64,000 nt of DNA from Singulisphaera sp. GP187. GTDB taxonomy: Bacteria > Planctomycetota > Planctomycetia > Isosphaerales > Isosphaeraceae. The translations under genes and the position numbers were made by a program. This document shows, piece after piece, positions 44,038-52,186 of the stretch; within the stretch, counting starts at the first letter, position 1, and each line of letters begins with the position of its first letter. The notes under the pieces are model-generated. The model was not told where the DNA came from and did not search any database. It saw nothing but the letters and a program-made list of their open reading frames with translations. The stretch is from contig NZ_FSRB01000001.1 in NCBI RefSeq assembly GCF_900129635.1, positions 4,565,501-4,629,500 of the forward strand, given 5' to 3'.

Positions 44038-44172
44038 CGTCCCCTCCCTGAGAATCGCCTCGCCTCGCAGCTTTGGGCCGACGGTTTCGTACTCCATCGC
44101 GGCACCATCTCGGTTGAGACGGCGCGGGAAAATACCCGAGATGGCCCGATCCGACAAGCCGAGGCCTCCGTT

Positions 44173-44985
44173 CTACGTCTTGCCGCGAGGCCGACTCCAC
44201 CACCGCCAGGCAAAGGCCAGGCCCACCAGCCAGGCCATCAGCATGGCGCTGAAGAGCTCGCGGCGACGGACCTCTCCGTAGGTCAGTTGCGACGCACAGC
44301 CACTCAGACTGAGTAACGCCAGGCCCAGACACACCATCAGCAACGGGACAAGCCGGGAATCAAAGAAGTAGCTCCGCCAGACCTCGGTGATCGCCCAGAA
44401 GCTGCCGAAGAGCGAGCCGACGAACGCCAACGCTCCCGCCAGTCCGCGCTCGATCACCCGGCGGCACCGCCCCAGCCGCCGAGCGCGGCGAAGCGCCGCC
44501 AATGCTACAAATAACCACCCATAGCCAACGAACCCAACCATCCCAATAACCCCAGCTCCCATGAGAATCCCCCACCACCAGGTCTGCCCCCACTGAGGCG
44601 GAGGTGACGGGATGGCTTGCCGGACCCCGGGCAACAGCTTGTCAACTGCGCCAAGCAGAAAGAGGAGTGCCCCCGCGACCAGGAACCCCGACCAAGGGCC
44701 GATTCCGACCCAGATCGCCCGATGGGACATCCACCCCCGGAACCCTCGACGCCCCGAGTCTTCCGGGAGATCAAGCGTGGCTCCCGCGAGAAAGCCATAA
44801 CCCAAGAGCGGGCCCACGAGGATCACCCAGGTGAGCCACTCCCAATCGCGAGGATCGGGAGCACTCGTGGAGCCAAACGAGAGGTGACAGGTCTCGTAGT
44901 AGGTGCGTCCCAAAAAGGCCGGAGCCAGCGGAAAGAGGAACCAGGCGAACGCGGCTCCGAGCCCTCCGTCGTGCGGTCGGATCAT
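44173..44985 (-). CDS. Polytopic membrane protein of unknown function
   Basis: The product has 270 residues with about seven hydrophobic segments, including LTWVILVGPLLGYGFLAGATL, WSGFLVAGALLFLLGAVDKLL, WWWGILMGAGVIGMVGFVGYGWLFVAL and LVPLLMVCLGLALLSLSG. No known motif. The gene lies 136 bases upstream of the glycosyltransferase on the same strand and may be co-transcribed with it. Confidence 0.75.
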   Translation of the reverse strand: MIRPHDGGLGAAFAWFLFPLAPAFLGRTYYETCHLSFGSTSAPDPRDWEWLTWVILVGPLLGYGFLAGATLDLPEDSGRRGFRGWMSHRAIWVGIGPWSGFLVAGALLFLLGAVDKLLPGVRQAIPSPPPQWGQTWWWGILMGAGVIGMVGFVGYGWLFVALAALRRARRLGRCRRVIERGLAGALAFVGSLFGSFWAITEVWRSYFFDSRLVPLLMVCLGLALLSLSGCASQLTYGEVRRRELFSAMLMAWLVGLAFAWRWWSRPRGKT

Positions 44986-45513
44986 GGTTGGCCCTCGCCT
45001 CAGCGGTACGGACCGACGGGAACGACTTCGAGGCGTTTCGCTCCCTCAAAGGATACGCCGTTTGCCCTCGGGTCACGAGCAAAATCGGATCCCGGTCGGC
45101 GTGGATGCCGCCCCATGAGACCCTCCGAAACCGGCCGTTTGGGGTTCGATCATTCGCGTTGACAGTTCCTCGGAAGATCGGGTATACCCTGGCGTCCTCT
45201 GAGGGAGGGAAGACTCCGAAGGCTTTTTCCAAGCCACGAAGTCGCTCCCCTTCTTCTGCGACGAACGCATTTGACTCTCAGCGGAACACGTAGCGAAACA
45301 GGGATGTCGCGGCCGCCGCGGGGGGGCAACTGGCTCAAGGATGGGCTAGCCCCCGCACTCATTTTTTTTCCGGGTCGATTCCTCCCCGGCGCCCACGTCT
45401 TCCCCAGTTTGACGCGAATCGAGACCCGCCGCCGGTTGCCCGGCCTATCGCTTAAATCGCGACATAGGTCGAATGCAACTGATCCGGCATGCCACAAACG
45501 AAGGGGCAGGCGC
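44986..45513. other. Divergent promoter region
   Basis: About 530 bases between the minus-strand membrane protein and the plus-strand MBOAT-like gene. An open frame continues from 45271 into the MBOAT-like gene, but its first 80 residues are basic and unlike the family, so I treat them as non-coding. No hairpin of note. Confidence 0.45.
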
Positions 45514-46914
45514 ATGCGGCCTGAGACTCAACGCCCGACCGCTTTGCGGCCCACACCTCATCGCCAATACACCGCGCCGGAGCCAGGGTCCAACCCGGCC
45601 CCGGCGGCGGCCGAGCCGGCTCGGCCCGGACTTTATCCCGGCGAGCCCGAGGCCTGCCGCCGCGACTACCGGCAGTTCTTGCCGATCCTCGCCCATCTCG
45701 GCCTCTTTCTCGCGGTCTTCAAGGTCTTTCGCGTCGAGGGTCGGGCGTTCCAGATCCTGGTCACCGTCGCCTTGGCCGCCCTGCCCGTTCACTACCTGCT
45801 CCCTTATCGGTGGAAGAAACCCCTCTTCGTCGCCGTCTCGATCACCGGCCTGGCCCTCGTCTTCGGCCCCTTGGCCGCCTCATACGTCGTCGCACTCTCG
45901 CTGCTCCTGATCGGCGTCTGCCGCCTGCCGATCCCCTGGTGGACTCGAGTCACGACGCTGGCGGTCGTGGCCGTCGCCATCGCCCGGATCCGGCCCGAAA
46001 GCCTGGCGTCGGCAGTCCCCGAGAGCGTCTGGCCCATCCTGGCCACGATGTTCATGTTCCGAATCCTGATTTATCTCTATGAATTGAAGCACGCCAAGGC
46101 CCCCGAGACGATCGTCGACACGCTCAGCTACTTCTTCCTCTTACCCAACTACTGCTTCCTCCACTTTCCGGTGGTCGACTACCGGACGTTGCACCGCGGC
46201 TATTTCTCCCGCGAGATCCACGTCACCCAGCGTGCCGGTCTCCAGATGATCTTCGACGGCACGATCCACCTGCTCCTTTACCGCCTGGTCTACCACGAGT
46301 GGCTGATCCCGGCCGAAGAGGTCCAGGGCGCCACCAGCCTGGTGCGATACCTCGTCTGCAACTACCTGCTCTATCTTCGCGTCTCGGGCCAGTTCCACAT
46401 GGCTTGCGGGATGCTCCACCTGTTCGGGTTCCAGCTTCCCCCGACGCATCATCACTACTTGCTGGCGACCGGGTTCACCGACTACTGGCGTCGGATCAAC
46501 ATTTACTGGAAAGACTTCATGGTCCGCCTGGTGTTCAACCCGGTGGTGTTTCGGTTGAAGCGGTGGCCGCAACCGGCGGCGCTTGCGATCGCGACGGTGG
46601 TGGTGTTCGTGGCGACCTGGGCGTTGCACGCGTATCAATCGTACTGGCTGCGGGGTTCATGGGGGATCAGTGGTCCGGACGCCCTGTTCTGGGGAATCCT
46701 GGGAGCTTTGGTGCTGGTCAACGTGCAGTTGGACGCGCGTCGGTCGCGGGCCCGCACTCGGGCAGGCAAGGGTCCGTTGACAGCGCGGGGGCATCTGGTG
46801 CGTGGGGCGAAGGTTGCGGCCACGTTCACGACGATCGCACTGCTCTGGTCGCTCTGGTCGAGCCCGACCATCGGGGCATGGGTGGACCTGATGCGTCGCG
46901 GGACCGGAATCTGA
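45514..46914 (+). CDS. MBOAT-like membrane O-acyltransferase
   Basis: The product has about 466 residues with some ten hydrophobic segments. The core resembles MBOAT acyltransferases: DTLSYFFLLPNYCFLHFPVVDYRTLHRGYF, GMLHLFGFQLPPTHHHYLLATGFTDYWRRINIYWKDFMVRLVFNPVVFRLK, the latter matching the 'F..FWRRWHI....F' region. Such proteins, for example DltB and AlgI, move acyl groups across the membrane to polysaccharides. Alternative upstream starts exist; ATG 45514 follows GAAGGGGCAGG. It heads a plus-strand cassette with two SGNH hydrolases and an adenylation enzyme. Confidence 0.8.
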   Translation: MRPETQRPTALRPTPHRQYTAPEPGSNPAPAAAEPARPGLYPGEPEACRRDYRQFLPILAHLGLFLAVFKVFRVEGRAFQILVTVALAALPVHYLLPYRWKKPLFVAVSITGLALVFGPLAASYVVALSLLLIGVCRLPIPWWTRVTTLAVVAVAIARIRPESLASAVPESVWPILATMFMFRILIYLYELKHAKAPETIVDTLSYFFLLPNYCFLHFPVVDYRTLHRGYFSREIHVTQRAGLQMIFDGTIHLLLYRLVYHEWLIPAEEVQGATSLVRYLVCNYLLYLRVSGQFHMACGMLHLFGFQLPPTHHHYLLATGFTDYWRRINIYWKDFMVRLVFNPVVFRLKRWPQPAALAIATVVVFVATWALHAYQSYWLRGSWGISGPDALFWGILGALVLVNVQLDARRSRARTRAGKGPLTARGHLVRGAKVAATFTTIALLWSLWSSPTIGAWVDLMRRGTGI

Positions 46915-46971
46915 GTCTGAACCTGATTCTGGGTCGCTTGGCCGACGGATTGTTCAAGAGGTAAGCGTATC

Positions 46972-48129
46972 ATGGCCCGTTGCTCGTCGCAGACCGTTCA
47001 GATCGTAGCGACGGCGGCGATCCTCGCCTGGGGGTTGGCGCCCGGTCGTCTGGCGTTGGGGACGCCGGGGCGGCTCCGCGAGACGCTGCGCAACGACCAG
47101 TTGAGCCAGGCCGACTACGAAAAGATGGAACGGGGCTATTACGAGCAGATCCTCGACGCGGGGCGCAAGCTCGGCGCTTCGGACGCGGTCGAACCGGAGT
47201 CGCCACGCCACAACCGGTCCCAGGCCAAGTCGGTGCCGTTCGAGGGAGGGCCCCTGGCGCAAGGCGTTGACGACCTCCGGGAATTCGTGCTGAAGCCGAA
47301 CCTGTCGGTCGACCATGCCGGGGCGCGCTGGACGACCAACGCGCTGGGGATGCGCGACCGCCCCTACGAATCGACCAAGCCGCCCAACACGCTCCGGATC
47401 GCCTTCGTGGGTGACTCGATCGGCGCCGGCTGGGGAGTGGGCGATGGCCAGGCATTCGAAGCCGTGTTGGAGCGTCAGCTCGACGGACGATCGAAAGCAG
47501 GCGGGGGTTCCGCGGTGGAAATCCTCAACTTCGCGATCCCGGGGCACGGCCCCGGCCAGCGGTGGGAACACTTCAAACGCGTGGGCTGGGCCACCGAACC
47601 CGACCTCGTCTTGTTTGAATCCACCCAGGCCGACTCGGGCTGGGACGAGCGTCGGCTCCGCGGGCTCTTACCGCGCGGGATCGGTTGGGACTCACCGATG
47701 TATCGCGACGTCCTGACGCGGGCCCACGCCCGGCCGGGCGGGACGATTGAGAGTTATAAGCAAGTGCTTCGGCCCTATCGTGAAGAATTCGCGGCCGGCG
47801 TCTTCCGAACCGCCGCCGCCGATTGCCGCGCCCGGGGTGTGCCGATCGTCCTGGTGATGGTCCCGCGCGTGGGCAAAACGGCCGATCAGGCCGAGATCCA
47901 ACGGCTGATCGCCCTGGCGCGTGACGCCGGGTTCACGGCGATCGTCGACCTCTCGGACACTTACAACGGCATCGACCCCAAAAGCCTGGCGGTCGGCCCG
48001 AACGACTACCACCCCAACGCCAAAGGCCATGCCATGCTGGCCCAACGGCTCGACGCCGCCTTACAGACGCAGACCAACTTGCTTCGGCCCCCAAAGCTCG
48101 GACCTGGTGAGAAGGGTGGCCGACAATGA
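46972..48129 (+). CDS. SGNH/GDSL-type hydrolase, exported
   Basis: The product has 385 residues. A signal-anchor segment (IVATAAILAWGLAPGRLAL) is followed by an SGNH fold: nucleophile block FVGDSIGAGWGVGD (Ser149), 'ILNFAIPGHGPGQRWEHF' and the C-terminal catalytic Asp/His block NDYHPNAKGH. Proteins of this type act as esterases or, beside MBOAT proteins, as the periplasmic acyl-transfer partner (compare DltD, AlgJ/X). The stop overlaps the start of the next, related gene by four bases. Confidence 0.9.
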   Translation: MARCSSQTVQIVATAAILAWGLAPGRLALGTPGRLRETLRNDQLSQADYEKMERGYYEQILDAGRKLGASDAVEPESPRHNRSQAKSVPFEGGPLAQGVDDLREFVLKPNLSVDHAGARWTTNALGMRDRPYESTKPPNTLRIAFVGDSIGAGWGVGDGQAFEAVLERQLDGRSKAGGGSAVEILNFAIPGHGPGQRWEHFKRVGWATEPDLVLFESTQADSGWDERRLRGLLPRGIGWDSPMYRDVLTRAHARPGGTIESYKQVLRPYREEFAAGVFRTAAADCRARGVPIVLVMVPRVGKTADQAEIQRLIALARDAGFTAIVDLSDTYNGIDPKSLAVGPNDYHPNAKGHAMLAQRLDAALQTQTNLLRPPKLGPGEKGGRQ

Positions 48130-49391
48130 CGAACCACGAACCCAAGATGCGATCCGCGCACACCTGCTTCGCGAAGACCCTCGCCATCCTCCTGCTCGGC
48201 TTGCTCCCGCTCCCCGCGGGGTGGGTCCGCGCCCGATCGGCGGTGGATAGCGCCCGATCCAACGAGATGAATCGGACCGACCGCGAGATCAACGCAGGCG
48301 GTTATTACGAAGGCTTGATTGGAACCGATGCGCCGCAAGGCGGGCCGAGCGAGCTGACGCTCTGCCTGATCGGCAAGCCGAGAGGCTGGGGACGGCCGCG
48401 GGCTACCGACCTCAAGCGGAGCCTGGACGGCGACTTCCTCATGTTCGAGCTCCGGCCGAACGTGAAACAGACGCTCTACGGCGAGCCGTTCATCACCAAC
48501 GGCTTCGGCATGCGGGGCCGTTCCCATCCGCATCAAAAGCCTCCGGAGACCTTCCGGATCGCCGTGCTCGGCTCATCCATCGACATGGGCTGGGGAGTCG
48601 GTTCCGAAACCATGTACGTCAACGAGCTGGAAAAGTGGCTCAATGACCACGCTCTGAAGCTCGGCCTCAAGCGCCGGTTCGAGGTCCTCAACTTCGCGGT
48701 CCCGGCGTACAGCCCGATGCAACGGTTCGAGTCGTTCCGGCGCAAGGCCGTCGAGTTTGATCCCGACCTGGTGCTCTACTCGGCCACGATGCTTGATATC
48801 CGGTTGATCGAGATCCACCTCTGCGACATGTTTCAGTGCCGGGTGGACATGACCTACGACTTCCTCCGCGAGGCGGTGGCCAAGGCGGGGATCACCGAGC
48901 GCGACCTCCGGCTCAATGCCGACGAGAAGCTGCGTGACAAGGACGTGATCAAAGCGAAGTTGCGCCCGCACTACTGGTCGATCTACAACGCCACCATGAC
49001 CGCCCTGGCCGCGGAATGCCGCTCGGCGGGCATCCCGCTGGCCAGCATGATTATCCCCCGGGTCGGCAAGGCCGACGCTCCCATCGCCCGCGACGAGACC
49101 CTCGCGGCGCTACGGGCGGTCCTCACCCCGCACACCAAGCCCCTTTTCGACCTGTCGGGCACGTTCGACGACCTCGACCCGGCCGACCTCGAGATCGGCC
49201 CCCTCGACGACCATCCCAACGCCTTGGGCCATCACCGCCTGTTCCGGGCGCTGGCCCGAGCTTTAGTCAACGACGATTTGTATGAACTTCTTTTTGAATC
49301 GGCCCGACGTCCCGACTTCGATGAACATGGACCGGCCGGACTGCCTTCTCAGTCGCCCGCTCCGAAGGACGTTGGTCACGACCAACCCTGA
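48126..49391 (+). CDS. Second SGNH-type hydrolase with GSS in place of GDS
   Basis: The product has 421 residues with an N-terminal signal segment (TLAILLLGLLPLPAGWVRA). It is similar in layout to the preceding gene: RIAVLGSSIDMGWGVGSE, 'VLNFAVPAYSPMQRFESFRRKAVEFDPDLVLYS', and a C-terminal DDHPNALGH. The nucleophile serine is kept but the Asp of GDS is Ser. The AVGxED-type loop is also shortened. The pair probably arose by gene duplication. Overlap with the upstream gene (ATGA) indicates coupled translation. Confidence 0.88.
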   Translation: MTNHEPKMRSAHTCFAKTLAILLLGLLPLPAGWVRARSAVDSARSNEMNRTDREINAGGYYEGLIGTDAPQGGPSELTLCLIGKPRGWGRPRATDLKRSLDGDFLMFELRPNVKQTLYGEPFITNGFGMRGRSHPHQKPPETFRIAVLGSSIDMGWGVGSETMYVNELEKWLNDHALKLGLKRRFEVLNFAVPAYSPMQRFESFRRKAVEFDPDLVLYSATMLDIRLIEIHLCDMFQCRVDMTYDFLREAVAKAGITERDLRLNADEKLRDKDVIKAKLRPHYWSIYNATMTALAAECRSAGIPLASMIIPRVGKADAPIARDETLAALRAVLTPHTKPLFDLSGTFDDLDPADLEIGPLDDHPNALGHHRLFRALARALVNDDLYELLFESARRPDFDEHGPAGLPSQSPAPKDVGHDQP

Positions 49392-49414
49392 ATGACTTAG
49401 ATTCGAGCACAACC

Positions 49415-50986
49415 ATGGATGGAAACCACCTCAGTCAGTTACTCGACGAGGCCGCCACCAGGCGCCCCGACCACCCCGCCGTTGAAGACGAGCTCGGCCG
49501 ATCGCTGACCTATGCAGAATTGGCCCGAACGGCCGACCGCCTCGCCACTCGCCTGGCCCGCTGGGGCGTCGGCCGAGGCGACCGGGTCGGCCTGTTCCTG
49601 CCCAAAGGGCTCGAGGCCGTCGCGGCGATCCACGGGATCCTCCGCGCCGGCGCGGCCTACGTTCCGGTCGATCCCACCGCGCCCGTCACTCGCGGAGCCG
49701 GCATCTTCGCCAGCGGCGGCGTCAAGGCCGTGGTCGTCGCCGCCGAGCTTGCCGGTGAACTCCAGAAGACATGGCCAGGGCCCGGCCCAGCGCCTCGCCT
49801 GATCGTGGTGGGAGCGACCGGCGAATCGGCCCCGTGCGACGCGTCCTGGGACGAAGTCAACCAGGACGACGCCCCGACTCCGCTCGCCCCTCCTCGCGGT
49901 TCGGACGACCTCGCCTACATCCTCTACACCTCGGGGTCGACCGGCCAGCCCAAGGGGGTGATGCTCTCGCACACCAACGCCTTCACCTTCCTCGACTGGT
50001 GCGATCACGACCTCGGCACCTCGACCGACGACCGATTCTCCTCGCATGCCCCGTTCCACTTCGACTTGTCCGTCTTCGACCTCTTCGTCTCGTGCCGGAA
50101 CGCGGCGACCCTGGTCGTGATCGGCGAGACGCTCAGCAAGGAGCCCGCGCGACTGGGCGCGTTCATCGCCGAGCGGCGGATCAGCGTCTGGTACTCGGCC
50201 CCATCGATCCTGACTCTCCTGGCCAGGCACGGCGGCATCGAGGCCCCCGGTTACCCGGCCCCTCGGCTCGTCCTGTTCGCCGGCGAGGTCTTCCCGATCA
50301 CGCCCTTGCGGCGGCTCAGGGAGTGCTGGCCGAACGCGACCCTCTGGAACCTCTACGGGCCGACCGAGACCAACGTCTGCACCGCGCATCGGATCCCGGC
50401 GACCATCCCCGACGACCGCACCGGACCGTTCCCGATCGGCAACGTCTGCCCGCCGCTCGAGGCGCGGGTGGTCGATGAACAAGGGAACGACGTCGCTCCC
50501 GGGTCGGTCGGCGAGCTGGTCATCGCCGGCCCCGGCGTGATGCGCGGCTACTTCGGTCAGCCCGAGCTCACCCGACTGGCCTTCCTCCAGGGCGCTGACG
50601 GCGTTTCGTGGTACCACACGGGCGACCTCGTGGTTGACGACGGCGACGGCTGCTTCGCGTTCCACGGCCGCCGCGACCGGATGGTCAAGAAGCGTGGCTA
50701 CCGGATCGAGCTGGGGGAGATCGAGTCAGCGCTTTACCGCCACGAGGGTGTCGATCGCGCGGCGGTGATCGCCAAGGCCGACGACGCGGGCGTCTCGATC
50801 GCCGCGTTCATCGCCATGAAGCCCGAGCAGAAGCAGTCGATCATCGCCATGAAGCGGCACTGCACCACCCATCTGCCCCACTACATGGTGCCCGACTCGA
50901 TCACCTTCGTCTCGGCCCTGCCGACGACCTCGACCGACAAGGTCGATTACCAAGGTTTGAAACGGCTGGCCTCGGCCAATGCGTGA
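49415..50986 (+). CDS. Amino-acid adenylation domain protein (AMP-forming ligase, DltA-like)
   Basis: The product has 523 residues carrying all adenylation core motifs: LTYAEL, YILYTSGSTGQPKGV (A3), HFDLSVFDLF (A4), LYGPTETNVC (A5), YHTGDLV (A7), GRRDRMVKKRGYRIELGEIE (A8) and the final PTTSTDKVDY with the catalytic Lys (A10). It should activate an amino or other small acid as acyl-AMP and load a carrier protein. There is no carrier (PCP) domain within it and no carrier gene nearby. Its place between SGNH hydrolases and an acyltransferase recalls the dlt system. The substrate is unknown. Confidence 0.92.
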   Translation: MDGNHLSQLLDEAATRRPDHPAVEDELGRSLTYAELARTADRLATRLARWGVGRGDRVGLFLPKGLEAVAAIHGILRAGAAYVPVDPTAPVTRGAGIFASGGVKAVVVAAELAGELQKTWPGPGPAPRLIVVGATGESAPCDASWDEVNQDDAPTPLAPPRGSDDLAYILYTSGSTGQPKGVMLSHTNAFTFLDWCDHDLGTSTDDRFSSHAPFHFDLSVFDLFVSCRNAATLVVIGETLSKEPARLGAFIAERRISVWYSAPSILTLLARHGGIEAPGYPAPRLVLFAGEVFPITPLRRLRECWPNATLWNLYGPTETNVCTAHRIPATIPDDRTGPFPIGNVCPPLEARVVDEQGNDVAPGSVGELVIAGPGVMRGYFGQPELTRLAFLQGADGVSWYHTGDLVVDDGDGCFAFHGRRDRMVKKRGYRIELGEIESALYRHEGVDRAAVIAKADDAGVSIAAFIAMKPEQKQSIIAMKRHCTTHLPHYMVPDSITFVSALPTTSTDKVDYQGLKRLASANA

Positions 50987-51154
50987 GACCGGGATGACCG
51001 CGTCCGGGAACCTGGGAGCGAGCGGCGGTGAGCGCAACGATGAAGATGGTGGGCCATGCCCACCCTACAAAAATCCACACAACGCAAAACCACTAAACGC
51101 GTCCATTTTATCGCATCTTGAATTGAATCGTCTTCCTCCGTCCTCGGAGCCATC

Positions 51155-52123
51155 GTGACTTTCCGCCACCTCATGAGTTGGAAGACCTGCTTCTACGAGA
51201 TGCTCCTGCCGACGCTCCGCCGCCTCGGCCCGGCGCGCTGCGATGCGATCATCGGCGGCCTGGGGCGGCTGTCCGCCGCGGCCTGGCCCCCGAGGCGCAA
51301 GCTGCTTGCCAAGGCGATCGATCGCGCGGGGACGGCCCTCCAGGCCGACTGGAACCCGACAACGGTCCACCCTGCCCTGGCGGCCAACATGCTCCGGTTC
51401 GCGGCCCGCGACTACCCGCTCGACTCGGCTCCTGACGAGGAAATCCTCGCCCGGTTCGACGTCAATGGGTTCGAGGGCCTTCAAGCCGCGCTCGACGGGG
51501 GCCGGGGAGCGATCGTGGTCGGCTGCCACCTGGGGGGGCACATCGCGGCCTTGCACTGGCTCTACCGCCGCGGAGTTCCGCTCCGCCTTTTGGTCCAGCG
51601 GCCCCGGCACGTCTCGCGCGAGCTCGACCGTCGTTTCGACCGTGACGAACCGCACCCGCAATCCGACTTCTTCCTGCGCCGGGACTTGTCCCCCGCCGTG
51701 GCGGCCGAGCGTTTGCTCCACGCCCGTGCCGCGCTTCGGGACGGTCTGGCCGTATACCTCTCGGGCGATATCCCGTGGAACGGCCCGAACACCCGGTCCG
51801 GCCAGTTGCTCGGCCAAACGCGAACGTTCCTCTCGGTCTGGGCCGACCTGGCCGTCCTGACCCGCGTCCCGGTCTTCCTCCTCTTCTGCACCCATCGTCC
51901 CGGCGGCCGCTACGCCCTGACGATCGAAGCCCCCTGGACCCTCGCCGCTGGCGAAGAGTCGGCCGCCCTGACCCGCTACCTCACCCGTCTCGAAACCGAG
52001 ATCAAGGCCCACCCCGCCGACGCCGTCGCCCACCTGCTCTGGCCCTGCTACGGCCCTTCAACGGACCAGGCCGTCACCAACTCGACCGCCCGCCCCAGCC
52101 GGCGCGTAGCCGCGGTTCCCTGA
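51155..52123 (+). CDS. Lysophospholipid acyltransferase-like protein
   Basis: The product has 322 residues and resembles HtrB/LpxL-type acyltransferases: an N-terminal 'ARCDAIIGGLGRLSAAAW', the central GAIVVGCHLGGHIAALHWLYRRGVPLRLLVQRP and a C-terminal 'HPADAVAHLLWP'. In the family the active-site block is GHxGNWE; here it is CHLGGHI, keeping the His but lacking the acidic partner four residues later, so catalysis is uncertain. GTG 51155 has GGAG upstream. It ends the plus-strand cassette; the next gene is convergent. Confidence 0.8.
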   Translation: MTFRHLMSWKTCFYEMLLPTLRRLGPARCDAIIGGLGRLSAAAWPPRRKLLAKAIDRAGTALQADWNPTTVHPALAANMLRFAARDYPLDSAPDEEILARFDVNGFEGLQAALDGGRGAIVVGCHLGGHIAALHWLYRRGVPLRLLVQRPRHVSRELDRRFDRDEPHPQSDFFLRRDLSPAVAAERLLHARAALRDGLAVYLSGDIPWNGPNTRSGQLLGQTRTFLSVWADLAVLTRVPVFLLFCTHRPGGRYALTIEAPWTLAAGEESAALTRYLTRLETEIKAHPADAVAHLLWPCYGPSTDQAVTNSTARPSRRVAAVP

Positions 52124-52186
52124 CAAGCCTCCATCAGTTCGCTCGCCCCAAGGGCGAGCGCAACCAGAACGCGGTGCTTCCCGCCG

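Noticed and set aside
45271..45513. N-terminal extension of the MBOAT-like gene to 45271
   Set aside because: The first 80 residues would be basic, low-complexity and outside the family's length. A later ATG fits better.
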